From positions 62,001-126,000 of the forward strand of contig JADJPY010000004.1 in NCBI GenBank assembly GCA_016713005.1: 64,000 nucleotides of DNA, in the 5' to 3' direction. The notes beneath the pieces were generated by a model. It saw only the letters and a program-made list of their open reading frames with translations. It had not been told where the DNA came from and did no database searches. Position 1 is the first letter of the stretch. Each line of letters starts with the position of its first letter. Source of the DNA: Ramlibacter sp. (GTDB lineage: Bacteria; Pseudomonadota; Gammaproteobacteria; Burkholderiales; Burkholderiaceae_C). This document shows, piece by piece, positions 32,278 through 40,726 of the stretch. Both the position numbers and the translations under genes were made by a program.

Positions 32278-33393
32278 TTATTTCCTTTTCACTTCGCCGT
32301 TTTGGGTCATCAGGCAGGCGGCCACGATGTCGTCTTCCAGATCGACCTTGAGACCGCCTTCCTTGGTCAGGACCAGCTTGAGGAAGTCCAGCACGTTGCG
32401 CGCATACAGCGCACTGGCATCGGCCGCCACCAGCGCGGGCAGGTTGGTCTCGCCCACCAGGGTCACGCCATGCCTGATGACCGTCTTGCCCGCCTCGGTC
32501 AGCGGGCAGTTGCCACCCTGGGGTGCCGCCAGGTCCACGATCACCGATCCCGGCTTCATGGACTTGACCATCTCTTCGGTCACCAGCACCGGGGCCGCAC
32601 GGCCGGGGATCAGCGCCGTGGTGATCACGATGTCGGCCTGCGCCACACGTTTGGCGACTTCGGCTTTCTGGCGGTCCAGCCAGCTCTGCGGCATGGGCTT
32701 GGCATAGCCGCCCGAGCCCTGGGCGGCTTCCTTTTCCTCGGGCGTGTCATACGAGACGTCGATGAACTTGGCGCCCAGCGACTCGACCTGCTCCTTGACG
32801 CTGGGGCGCACGTCCGACGCCTCGATCACGGCGCCCAGCCGCTTGGCCGTGGCAATGGCCTGCAGGCCGGCCACGCCGACGCCCAGGATCACCACCCGCG
32901 CGGCCTTGACGGTGCCGGCCGCCGTCATCAGCATCGGGAAGAAGCGCTGATAGCGGTCGGCGGCGATCATCACGGCCTTGTAGCCCGCGATGTTGGCCTG
33001 GGACGAGAGGACGTCCATGCTCTGGGCACGGGTCGTGCGGGGCGCGGCTTCCAGCGCGAAGCCGGTCAGCTGCGCGGCGGCCAGGCGCTGAAGGCCCGCC
33101 GCATCAAACGGGTTGAGCATCCCGACCACGGTGGTGCCCGGCTTCATCAGCGCGGCCTCGTTCTCAAACGGGCTGCGCACCTTGAGCACCAGCTCGCATC
33201 CAAAGGCGCCGGCCGCATCGGTGATCTCGGCACCCGCGGCGAGGTAGGCCTCGTCGGTGACGCTGGCGGGCACGCCGGCGCCGGACTGGACGCGCAGGAC
33301 ATGGCCCTGCGCCTTGAGCTTCTTGGCCGTCTCGGGGGTGACGGCGACACGGGTTTCACCCACCGTCGTTTCGGCGGGCACTCCAATGAGCAT
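32278..33393 (-). CDS. pntAA: NAD(P) transhydrogenase alpha-1 (NAD-binding) subunit
   Basis: 371-residue soluble domain I of the transhydrogenase, related to alanine dehydrogenase. The NAD-binding loop is VVILGVGVAGLQAIATAKRLG near residue 167, and the GFALEAAPRTTRAQSMDVLSSQ region near 118 is typical of domain I. The ATG at 33393 has AGGAGA 7 nt upstream. It is the first gene of pntAA-pntAB-pntB and the promoter should lie in the 100-nt gap to the divergent NUDIX gene. Confidence 0.95.
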   Translation of the reverse strand: MLIGVPAETTVGETRVAVTPETAKKLKAQGHVLRVQSGAGVPASVTDEAYLAAGAEITDAAGAFGCELVLKVRSPFENEAALMKPGTTVVGMLNPFDAAGLQRLAAAQLTGFALEAAPRTTRAQSMDVLSSQANIAGYKAVMIAADRYQRFFPMLMTAAGTVKAARVVILGVGVAGLQAIATAKRLGAVIEASDVRPSVKEQVESLGAKFIDVSYDTPEEKEAAQGSGGYAKPMPQSWLDRQKAEVAKRVAQADIVITTALIPGRAAPVLVTEEMVKSMKPGSVIVDLAAPQGGNCPLTEAGKTVIRHGVTLVGETNLPALVAADASALYARNVLDFLKLVLTKEGGLKVDLEDDIVAACLMTQNGEVKRK

Positions 33394-33478
33394 GGGTGTC
33401 TCCTCTTGGATTGGAATGTTCTGAAATGCTGACCAATAGCTTACATGACTTTCACTCGGAAACCCCATGCGAACCACC

Positions 33479-33484
33479 GGATAA
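33479..33484 (+). promoter_or_regulatory. -10 box of the NUDIX gene (leaderless)
   Basis: GATAAT ends 9 nt before the ATG at 33494 and no purine-rich ribosome site intervenes, so the transcript probably starts at or within a few bases of the initiation codon. Confidence 0.4.
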
Positions 33485-33493
33485 TCCCGCGGC

Positions 33494-33979
33494 ATGAATA
33501 CCCCCTGGAAACCCAGCGTCACGGTGGCCGCCATCATCGAGCGCGACGGTCGCTTCCTGCTGGTCGAGGAGGAAACCGCCGACGGGCTGCGCCTGAACAA
33601 CCCCGCCGGACACCTTGACCCCGGCGAATCGCTGGTCCAGGGTTGCGTGCGCGAGGCGCTGGAGGAGACCACCCATCGCTTTACCCCCACCGCGCTGGTG
33701 GGTGTCTACCTCTCGCGCATGGTGCGGCCATCCACCGGCGAGGACATCACCTACCTTCGCTTTGCGTTTTCAGGCGAACTGGGTGCCGCGCAGCCCGACC
33801 GCACGCTGGACCACGGCATCGTGCGCACGCTGTGGCTGACGCCCGACGAGATGCGGGCCAGCCGCGAGCGCCACCGCAGCCCGCTCGTGTTGCGCTGCAT
33901 GGAAGACCACCTGCGCGGGCAACGCCACCCGCTGGATCTGCTGTACACCGATGCTTCGGTAACGCTACTGAATTTATAG
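33494..33979 (+). CDS. NUDIX hydrolase (NudJ-like, variant box)
   Basis: 161-residue NUDIX-fold protein. The NUDIX box starts at G39 (NNPAGHLDPGES) and includes the metal-binding glutamates of REALEE (residues 53-58), but the conserved glycine and hydrophobic residue after EE are T60 and H61. The overall sequence resembles NudJ-type phosphatases acting on nucleoside or thiamine pyrophosphates; substrate uncertain. The last codons and the TAG stop fall inside an interspersed element (33964 on). It is divergent from pntAA. Confidence 0.82.
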   Translation: MNTPWKPSVTVAAIIERDGRFLLVEEETADGLRLNNPAGHLDPGESLVQGCVREALEETTHRFTPTALVGVYLSRMVRPSTGEDITYLRFAFSGELGAAQPDRTLDHGIVRTLWLTPDEMRASRERHRSPLVLRCMEDHLRGQRHPLDLLYTDASVTLLNL

Positions 33980-34018
33980 CGGGTCATCCAATACCGGCGA
34001 GGGCTGCAGGCCGATATG
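33964..34018 (-). repeat. 55-bp interspersed element, copy 7 (reverse)
   Basis: Core GCTACTGAATTTATAGC (33964-33980) overlaps the last five codons and the stop of the NUDIX gene. The 15-nt spacer and GC module continue to 34018, ending shortly before the tcuB stop. Convergent gene ends again flank the element. Confidence 0.7.
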
Positions 34019-34042
34019 ATCCAACTTTCAGGTGAGGACGGC

Positions 34043-35203
34043 CTAGTCCCCGCCCAGGCGCAACCGGTCGGGCTGGCGCCGTTCGATCTGGTACTTGAGG
34101 AGCGCCGCGCTGCGGAACACGCCGTGCGCAAACTTGCCATAGGGCAGCGTGACAAACAGCGCCATCACCACGCCCAGGTGGACGGCCAGCCAGACCGTCT
34201 GACCGGTCTGCCCGCGCGCCAGCCACAGGCCCAGGCCGGTGAAGCTGGCCAGCAGCAGCAGCGCAATGAAGCCCAGTTCCATGGGCTTTTGCGACGCGTC
34301 GCCCTGCGCCGGGTTGCGCACCATGCGCAGACGCAGCAGCTGGGCCGTGCCCAGCAGCAGCAGCACACCGCCCACCGCACCCAGCACCTTGGGCACGCTG
34401 GGCAGGTCGTACGGCGCCACCCAGCCAAAGGCGTAGTGGTACAGCGTGGCCACGCTGGTGGAGGCAAAGCACAGCAGGAAGCCATAGAACGTGAGGTGGT
34501 GGGCGCGACGCCTCGCATGGGTCCAGCGATCGTCTTCGTTGTGGCAGCCCTCGCCATGGCCGCCGTCCAGGTAGCGCAGCGACAGCGCATTGCCCACGGC
34601 TTCGGGCAAGGCGCCGGGGGGCTGGTTTGCCTCCCGCGGCGGCGACACATCGCGCCAGAACCGCCGCACACCCAGCGTCAGGGCCAGCACCACAAACACA
34701 AACACCGGCGCAAACAGGCTGACGAGCAGGTTGTGCGGGAACACCGCATAGAAGTTGCCGCCCGGCGGCACGGCGCCCAGGCTGCCGGTGCGTGCGGCCG
34801 CCAGCAGCAGGAACAGCGCCAACCCGGTGGCGAGTGCCAGCGCCACGGCCAGGCCGTTGCGCGCGTACAGCGCGCCCAGGGCTGGCGGCCAGGCGTAGTC
34901 GGCATAGGTCTGGCCGCGCACCTGCGCCATGGCCTGTGGCACGTTCACCGCGAACTCATGCGGCGGCGCGTACTGGCAGGCGTGCAGGCAGGCGCCGCAG
35001 TTGTGGCACAGGTTGGCCAGGTAGTGCACATCGGCCTGCGTGAAGTCCAGCCGGCGCGTCATGGCCGGAAACACCGCGCAAAAGCCCTCGCAGTAGCGGC
35101 AGGCGTTGCAGATCTGCATTTGCCGTGCCACCTCGGCCTCGGCACCGCTGAAGGGCCGGGTGAAGTCGGTGGCCTGCGCCACCAGCGCTTCAAGCTGCTG
35201 CAC
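34043..35203 (-). CDS. tcuB: tricarballylate utilization 4Fe-4S membrane protein TcuB
   Basis: 386-residue iron-sulfur membrane protein. The N-terminal domain has two cysteine clusters typical of 4Fe-4S centres (CNACRYCEGFC and CHNCGACLHAC), followed by about six membrane helices with histidines that may bind haem. TcuB is thought to take electrons from FADH2 of TcuA into the respiratory chain. I chose GTG at 35203 because GGGAGG lies 6 nt before it; a TTG ten codons earlier is possible. The stop of tcuA overlaps by 14 nt. Confidence 0.88.
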   Translation of the reverse strand: MQQLEALVAQATDFTRPFSGAEAEVARQMQICNACRYCEGFCAVFPAMTRRLDFTQADVHYLANLCHNCGACLHACQYAPPHEFAVNVPQAMAQVRGQTYADYAWPPALGALYARNGLAVALALATGLALFLLLAAARTGSLGAVPPGGNFYAVFPHNLLVSLFAPVFVFVVLALTLGVRRFWRDVSPPREANQPPGALPEAVGNALSLRYLDGGHGEGCHNEDDRWTHARRRAHHLTFYGFLLCFASTSVATLYHYAFGWVAPYDLPSVPKVLGAVGGVLLLLGTAQLLRLRMVRNPAQGDASQKPMELGFIALLLLASFTGLGLWLARGQTGQTVWLAVHLGVVMALFVTLPYGKFAHGVFRSAALLKYQIERRQPDRLRLGGD

Positions 35204-36569
35204 GGGCGGCCTCCCGGCCGGCAATGCGGCCAAACACGGTGCCGATGGTCATGCCCACCCCGGCGGTGTAGCCCTGGCCCAGCACGTTGCCGGCCATCAC
35301 CTCACCGGCCACAAACAGGTTGGGGCTGGGCTGACCGCCAAAGTGCACCCGGGCTTGCGCGTTCACCCTGGCGCCCAGGTACGTAAAGGTCACGCCCGGC
35401 TTGAGCGTGTAGCCGTAGAACGGCGCTGTGTCGATGGGCCGGGCCCAGTGCGTCTTGGGCGGCGTCAGGCCTTCGGTATGGCAGTCGTCCAGCACCGCGT
35501 GGTCAAAGGTGCCGACGCGGCAGGCGGCGTTGTAGTCGTTGATGGTCTGCATGAAGGACTGTTCGTCCAGACCGAGCTGGCGCGCGAGTTCGGGCAGCGT
35601 GTCGGCCTGCGCACCCCTGAACACCGGCGGCATGAAGCGGCCCACGGCCTTGGCATCGATGATGCTGTGGGCCACTTGCCCCGGCTGCTGCGCCACCAGC
35701 CGGCCCCAGATGGCGTAGCGCTTGGGCCAGAAGTCCTCGCCCTCGTCGTAGAAGCGCCGGGCGTCGCGGTTGACCATCATGCCCAGCGACACGCAGTCCA
35801 CCCGCGTCACGATGCCGCCGTCGTACAGCGGCGCCCGCGCGTCAATCGCCACCATGTGGGCCTGGGTCGGGTCGCCGATGGCGTCAGCCCCTTGCGCGAT
35901 CAGGTCCTTCAGCAGCGTGCCCTGGTTGAAGCGCGTGCCGCGGATCACGAAATTGTCGGCGGTCCACTCGCCCTGCGCGTTTTGCCCCCACGCCTCGCGC
36001 AGCCAGTCGCGGTTGGACTCGAAGCCGCCACTGGCCAGTACGCAGGTTCTCGCCTCGATGCGGCCCTGCGCCGTGTGCGCCGCGACAAAGCGGCCGTCTT
36101 CCAGTTCGAGCGACTGCACCGGCGAGCCGTACCTCACCTCCACGCCCAGGGCTTCGGCGCTGCGGTAGTAGGCATTGACCAGCGCCTTGCCGCCGCCCAT
36201 GAAGAAAGCGTTGGTCCGGCTCAGGTGCAAGGTGCCAGACAGCGAGGGCTGGAAGCGCACGCCATGGCGGCGCATCCAGGGCCGAACGGTGGCGGACTCG
36301 CGGATCACCAGGCGGGCCAGCGCCTCGTCGGTCTTGCCGGCGGTGACTTTCAGCAGGTCCTGCCAGAACTCTTCTTCGGGGTAGGCATCGGTCAGCACGT
36401 CTTGCGGCGCGTCGTGCATGCAGCGAAGGTTGCGCGTGTGCATGGAGTTGCCGCCGCGCCATTCGCGGGGCGCCGCCTCCAGCAACATCACGCTGGCACC
36501 GGCCTCGCGCGCCACCAGTGCCGCGCACAGGGCCGCGTTGCCGCCACCAACCACCAAAACATCAAGCAA
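35190..36569 (-). CDS. tcuA: FAD-dependent tricarballylate dehydrogenase TcuA
   Basis: 459-residue flavoprotein of the fumarate-reductase/succinate-dehydrogenase group. The FAD-binding motif VVGGGNAALCAALVAREAGA starts at residue 6, and ASGGFESNRDWL near 168 and GEVMAGNVLGQGYTAG near 420 are typical. In Salmonella TcuA oxidises tricarballylate to cis-aconitate. Here the true substrate could be another tricarboxylate or dicarboxylate. It overlaps tcuB and follows a Tct-type binding protein, with an interspersed element in the gap. Confidence 0.88.
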   Translation of the reverse strand: MLDVLVVGGGNAALCAALVAREAGASVMLLEAAPREWRGGNSMHTRNLRCMHDAPQDVLTDAYPEEEFWQDLLKVTAGKTDEALARLVIRESATVRPWMRRHGVRFQPSLSGTLHLSRTNAFFMGGGKALVNAYYRSAEALGVEVRYGSPVQSLELEDGRFVAAHTAQGRIEARTCVLASGGFESNRDWLREAWGQNAQGEWTADNFVIRGTRFNQGTLLKDLIAQGADAIGDPTQAHMVAIDARAPLYDGGIVTRVDCVSLGMMVNRDARRFYDEGEDFWPKRYAIWGRLVAQQPGQVAHSIIDAKAVGRFMPPVFRGAQADTLPELARQLGLDEQSFMQTINDYNAACRVGTFDHAVLDDCHTEGLTPPKTHWARPIDTAPFYGYTLKPGVTFTYLGARVNAQARVHFGGQPSPNLFVAGEVMAGNVLGQGYTAGVGMTIGTVFGRIAGREAARAAA

Positions 36570-36623
36570 AACAGCCTCCAGCCCCCGTCAATACTGCGTG
36601 AGGCGCTATAAAAAATGTAGCAA
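36567..36623 (+). repeat. 55-bp interspersed element, copy 8
   Basis: Forward copy between tctC and tcuA (same-strand genes). Module with CCAGCCCCCGTC, 15-nt spacer, core GCTATAAAAAATGTAGC (36605-36621). It overlaps the first codon of tcuA and reaches within 3 nt of the tctC stop, so lies wholly in the intercistronic region. Confidence 0.75.
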
Positions 36624-36625
36624 AC

Positions 36626-37624
36626 TCAGTCGGCCTTGATGCTGGCCCGCTTGACGATGTCGCTCCAGATCTTCTGCTCTTTGGCGATGAAGCCCGCGTA
36701 TTCGGCCGTCGGGCCACCACCGCCCACCGCGTTGTCGGTGGCGAAGCGCTCGGTCACGGCACTGGAGCGCAGCGCCTTGTAGGACTCCTCCTGGATGCGC
36801 TTGATCACATCGGCCGGCGTGCCCGCGGGCACATGGATGCCGTACCACTGCGAGGTTTCAAAGTCCTTGAATCCCATCTCGGCCACGGTGGGCACATCCG
36901 GCAGCGCGGCAATCCGCTGCGGCGTGCCGACCGCAATGGCGCGCAGCTTGCCGGCGCGGATGTGCGCGCCCAGCGCCGGCAGCCCGGCCGAGCTGGCCTG
37001 GGTGCGGCCAGCCAGCAGGTCGGTCAGCTGCGGGCCGGTGCCGCGGTACGGGATGTGGGTGATGAACATGCCGGTGACCAGCTTGAGGTATTCCATCGCC
37101 AGATGGCCGGCGCTGGCATTGCCGGCCGAGCCGTAGTTGAGCTGGCCCGGGTTCTTCTTGGCGTAGGCCACAAACTCCTGGAAGTTCCTTGCCGGCACGT
37201 CGGGGTGAATGACGAACACGTTGGGCACCTTGGCCAGCAGCGTGACGGGCGCGAAATCCCGGCTCACGTCGTACGGCTGGTTCTTCAGCATGTAGGGGTT
37301 GACCGCCAGCGTGCCCACGTGGGTCAGGATCAGCGTGTGGCCGTCTGGCGCCGCCTTGGCCACCTCCTGCATGGCGGTGACGCCCGCGCCGCCGGGCTTG
37401 TTTTCCACAAACACGCTCTGGCCCAGCTGCTTGGTCAGCTCGGCCGCCACCGAGCGGGCCACGATCTCGCTGGTGCCACCCGGCGCAAACGGCACCACGA
37501 AGCGGATGGGCTTGGCTGGCCACGCGTTTTGCGCCAGCGCAGGGAAACCGGCCACGGCCAGGCCGGTGGTCGCCGCAGCGGCACCAAGCACGCGGCGGCG
37601 CGCCAGAAGGGGGGTATGTGTCAT
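36626..37624 (-). CDS. tripartite tricarboxylate transporter substrate-binding protein (Bug/TctC family)
   Basis: 332-residue periplasmic binding protein. The N-terminus has a twin-arginine-like RRR followed by a hydrophobic stretch ending FPALAQ, consistent with export. The Bug signatures are WPAKPIRFVVPFAPGGTSEIVAR (split here by family spacing) and the NYGSAGNASAGHLAMEYLK segment near residue 165. Such proteins bind carboxylic acids for TctAB or act as sensors. No tctA/tctB lies nearby, so this is an orphan, probably linked to TcuA substrate. Confidence 0.9.
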   Translation of the reverse strand: MTHTPLLARRRVLGAAAATTGLAVAGFPALAQNAWPAKPIRFVVPFAPGGTSEIVARSVAAELTKQLGQSVFVENKPGGAGVTAMQEVAKAAPDGHTLILTHVGTLAVNPYMLKNQPYDVSRDFAPVTLLAKVPNVFVIHPDVPARNFQEFVAYAKKNPGQLNYGSAGNASAGHLAMEYLKLVTGMFITHIPYRGTGPQLTDLLAGRTQASSAGLPALGAHIRAGKLRAIAVGTPQRIAALPDVPTVAEMGFKDFETSQWYGIHVPAGTPADVIKRIQEESYKALRSSAVTERFATDNAVGGGGPTAEYAGFIAKEQKIWSDIVKRASIKAD

Positions 37625-37688
37625 GTTGGATGTCTCCGTTAATGGTGCGCCAGTGTAGGCACAGGATGCCCGCCCGCGCACCGGCCGT

Positions 37689-38444
37689 TCAGAACTGGTA
37701 CTTGCGCAAACCACCGTCCACAGGGATGACGGCGCCCGAGATGTACCCGGCGCGCGGCGACGCCAGAAAAGCCACCAGATCGGCCAGTTCCCCGGGTTCG
37801 CCGTAGCGCCCCACCGGAATCTCGTTCTCGCTTTGCCAGGCGCGGTACTCGGGCGTGTAGTTGCGGAAGATCTGTTCGGAGTGGATGCGCCCCGGCGGGA
37901 TGCAGTTCACCGTGATGCCGTGCTTGCCCACCATGCGGCTCAGGCCCTTGGCCCAGCTGTGGATGCCCGCCTTGGCACAGAAGGCACCGTTGATGTGCTC
38001 GGGTTCGCTCTTGCCCGTGATGTTGATGATGCGGCCCCAACCGCTGGCGATCATCTGGTCGATCAACGCGTCGGCCAGCTGGCGCGGGCGGTGAAAGTTG
38101 AGCGTGATGGCCTCTTGCCAGGCGTCCTCGCTCACGTGCAGCTCCTTGAAGCTGCGCGAGCCGCCCGCGTTGTTGACCAGAATGTCCACACGGCCCAGGC
38201 CCTCAATGGCCGCCGCCGCCAGCTTGGCCGCCGCGTCCGCCTCGTACAGGTCGCAGGCGATCAACACCGGCCTGTGGCCACCAGCGGCGGCGATCTCGTC
38301 GGCCAGCTCCGCCAGCTTGTCCACGCGGCGTGCGGACACGGCCAGGCGCACGCCCTCGGCCGCCAGCGACTGCGCAATCGCGCGGCCGATCCCCACACTC
38401 GCACCGGTCACCAGCGCGGTCTTGTCCTTGAGCTGCAGGTCCAT
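37689..38444 (-). CDS. SDR-family oxidoreductase with atypical active site
   Basis: 251-residue short-chain dehydrogenase/reductase. The cofactor motif TGASVGIG is at residues 13-20 and NNAG at 91-94. The catalytic serine appears at S146 (NITGKS), but the expected YxxxK is replaced by F155-C-A-K158 (GAFCAK): tyrosine is absent and the spacing is one residue shorter. The rest, including the C-terminal GAVIPVDGG, is normal. Either another residue does the proton relay or the enzyme is inactive or altered. Located between lysR and tctC in one orientation. Confidence 0.88.
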   Translation of the reverse strand: MDLQLKDKTALVTGASVGIGRAIAQSLAAEGVRLAVSARRVDKLAELADEIAAAGGHRPVLIACDLYEADAAAKLAAAAIEGLGRVDILVNNAGGSRSFKELHVSEDAWQEAITLNFHRPRQLADALIDQMIASGWGRIINITGKSEPEHINGAFCAKAGIHSWAKGLSRMVGKHGITVNCIPPGRIHSEQIFRNYTPEYRAWQSENEIPVGRYGEPGELADLVAFLASPRAGYISGAVIPVDGGLRKYQF

Positions 38445-38520
38445 GGGATCTCCTTGACTGAAGGCATGCACTGTAGCCCCGGCTTGGCCCGCAGAACAGC
38501 CGTCGCCCGGCATCGGGGCA

Positions 38521-39480
38521 TCAGTTTTCGTGAAGGGTGGCAGCTGCGGGGACGCCACCGAGGCGTGCGCCCGTCCACCGCCCCTGTCGCACCAGCGTGC
38601 GCGCCACGTCCGCCAGCACAACCCTGGCCGCCAATGCCGCAGGCGACAGCTCATCATCCGACAGGCTGCACAGCGTGTTGAGGCGGCGGACCGGCCGATC
38701 CGTGATCATGGCCAGATGGAACCGGCTTTCCGCGTCCGGGTGGCGGCCAAGCGCTGCCCAAGGCTGCAGGGTACCGCCCCACCCCGCCTGCACCGCATCC
38801 ATCAGGATGGGCAGGGAATCGATCTCGGCGACCAGCTCAGGCTTGATTCGCGCCCGCGCAAATGCCGCGTCCAGGGTGCTGCGCAGTCCATGTGGCCCCG
38901 TGGGCAGGATCAGCGGCACCCCCTTGAGTTGGCTCATGCGCATGCGCTCAGGTGGGTCCCCTGCCAGCGTGTCACGCGAACGGATGAGGTACAGCGCCTC
39001 CTCCAGCAGCGGCGTGACGCTCCAGCGGCGCGCGGGCAATGTGTCGAACAGCACGGCCAGGTCCAGCTGGCGCGAATTGAGCATCGCCGAAAGGTGGCCC
39101 GAAAGGCTCTCCACCATGTGCAGGCGCACGTCCGGATAGCGCTCCCGCATGGCCAGCATGAGTGGCAGCGCCAGCACGGAAGCGGTGGTCGGGGCAAGGC
39201 CGACGCTCACGGAACCAATCAGCCTGGCCTGTTGGGCCGCGCGTCCTGCCTGCTCGGTGTGGCGCAGCGCAAGTTGCGCCTCACGCAGGAAGGCCAGCCC
39301 CGCCGGCGTGGGCGTCACGCCCCTGGCGCCGCGCTGCAACAGGCGGGTGGCCAGCTCTCCTTCGAGCCGGCTGATCTGCTGGCTCAGCGCTGACTGGACG
39401 ACGTCCAGCTCCAGGGCCGCACGGCTCATGCTGCCGAGTTCCACAACGCGGATGAAATAGCGAAGTTGCCGCAGTTCCAT
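38521..39480 (-). CDS. LysR-family transcriptional regulator
   Basis: 319-residue LysR regulator: an N-terminal winged helix (residues 1-60, LRYFIRVVELGSMSRAALEL) and a periplasmic-binding-like effector domain. It heads the same-strand run LysR-SDR-TctC-TcuA-TcuB, so it is a candidate local regulator responding to the carboxylic acid handled by these proteins, in the role of TcuR. The start at 39480 fits family N-termini; 54 nt separate it from divergent mnmA. Confidence 0.9.
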   Translation of the reverse strand: MELRQLRYFIRVVELGSMSRAALELDVVQSALSQQISRLEGELATRLLQRGARGVTPTPAGLAFLREAQLALRHTEQAGRAAQQARLIGSVSVGLAPTTASVLALPLMLAMRERYPDVRLHMVESLSGHLSAMLNSRQLDLAVLFDTLPARRWSVTPLLEEALYLIRSRDTLAGDPPERMRMSQLKGVPLILPTGPHGLRSTLDAAFARARIKPELVAEIDSLPILMDAVQAGWGGTLQPWAALGRHPDAESRFHLAMITDRPVRRLNTLCSLSDDELSPAALAARVVLADVARTLVRQGRWTGARLGGVPAAATLHEN

Positions 39481-39517
39481 GGTGATGAAGCCTTCTCCTG
39501 TCAGGGATTGTGATGGC

Positions 39518-39526
39518 TGGGATAAT
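39518..39526 (+). promoter_or_regulatory. mnmA extended -10 (leaderless)
   Basis: TGgGATAAT, an extended -10 element, ends 8 nt before the mnmA ATG at 39535. Transcription should begin at or next to the initiation codon. No ribosome site is seen. Confidence 0.45.
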
Positions 39527-39534
39527 TGCACACC

Positions 39535-40644
39535 ATGGGCAAGCAGCGTGTCGTCGTCGGTCTGAGCGGGGGAGTCGATTCCGCGGTGAGTGCGCACCTG
39601 CTCAAGCAGCAGGGCCACGAGGTCATCGGCATCTTCATGAAAAACTGGGAAGACGACGACGACAGCGAGTACTGCTCGTCCAACATCGACTTCGTGGACG
39701 CGGCGGCCGTGGCCGACGTGATCGGCATCGAGATCGAGCATGTGAACTTTGCCGCCGAGTACAAGGACCGCGTGTTTGCCGAGTTCCTGCGCGAATACCA
39801 GGCCGGCCGCACGCCCAACCCCGATGTGCTGTGCAACGCCGAGATCAAGTTCAAGGCCTTCCTGGACCACGCCATGCGCCTGGGCGCCGAAAAAATTGCC
39901 ACCGGGCACTACGCGCGGGTGCGGCTGAACGAGGCCACCGGCCGGCACGAGCTGCTCAAGGGCCTGGACCCGGCCAAGGACCAGAGTTACTTCCTGCACC
40001 GGCTCAACCAGGCCCAGCTGTCAAAGACGCTGTTCCCGGTGGGCGAGCTGCGCAAGACCGAAGTGCGCCGCATCGCCGAGGACATCGGCCTGCCCAACGC
40101 GAAGAAGAAGGACTCCACCGGCATCTGCTTCATCGGTGAGCGGCCGTTTCGGGAATTCCTGAACCGCTACATCCGCAAGGAGCCCGGCCCCATCAAGGAC
40201 GAGCGTGGCCGCGTGCTGGGCCAGCACCAGGGCCTGAGTTTTTACACCCTGGGCCAGCGCCAGGGATTGGGCATTGGCGGGGTCAAGGACAAGCGTGCCC
40301 CGAAAGGTGGCGGCGACCATGCCCCCTGGTACGTGGCCCGCAAGGACCTGGACGCCAACACGCTGTGGGTGGTGCAGGGCCATGACCACCCCTGGCTGCA
40401 ATCGCTGGCGCTGGACGCCGCCGACGCGAGCTGGACAGCTGGCGAGCCGCCCGCCCCCGGCCACTATGGATCCAAGACACGCTACCGCCAGGCCGATTCA
40501 GCCTGCCAGCTCGCCGCTGGCGCCAACGGCGCCTTTCACCTGGACTTCAGCGACCCGCAATGGGCCGTGACGCCGGGCCAGAGCGCCGTGCTGTACGACG
40601 GCGACATCTGCCTGGGCGGCGGGGTGATTGCCTCCAAGGCGTAA
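39535..40644 (+). CDS. mnmA: tRNA 2-thiouridylase MnmA
   Basis: 369-residue enzyme that puts sulfur at position 2 of the wobble uridine in tRNA-Lys, Glu and Gln. The PP-loop SGGVDS is at residues 11-16. The two catalytic cysteines are C100 (NPDVLCNAEIKF) and C198 (STGICFIGERPF). Length and motifs are standard. A TTG three codons upstream is in frame, but the ATG is better supported. Its promoter suggests a leaderless mRNA. Confidence 0.96.
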   Translation: MGKQRVVVGLSGGVDSAVSAHLLKQQGHEVIGIFMKNWEDDDDSEYCSSNIDFVDAAAVADVIGIEIEHVNFAAEYKDRVFAEFLREYQAGRTPNPDVLCNAEIKFKAFLDHAMRLGAEKIATGHYARVRLNEATGRHELLKGLDPAKDQSYFLHRLNQAQLSKTLFPVGELRKTEVRRIAEDIGLPNAKKKDSTGICFIGERPFREFLNRYIRKEPGPIKDERGRVLGQHQGLSFYTLGQRQGLGIGGVKDKRAPKGGGDHAPWYVARKDLDANTLWVVQGHDHPWLQSLALDAADASWTAGEPPAPGHYGSKTRYRQADSACQLAAGANGAFHLDFSDPQWAVTPGQSAVLYDGDICLGGGVIASKA

Positions 40645-40652
40645 ATTCACGC

Positions 40653-40709
40653 CAAATTGGCCTCTGGCCCCCGTCAGTGCTTGTCAACCCGCTATTGATT
40701 TGATAGCAA
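40653..40709 (+). repeat. 55-bp interspersed element, copy 9
   Basis: Forward copy between the convergent mnmA and CsoR-like genes: module with TTGGCCTCTGGCCCCCGTC, spacer AGTGCTTGTCAACCC, core GCTATTGATTTGATAGC (40691-40707). Confidence 0.8.
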
Positions 40710-40726
40710 CGCGAGGGCCACAACCG

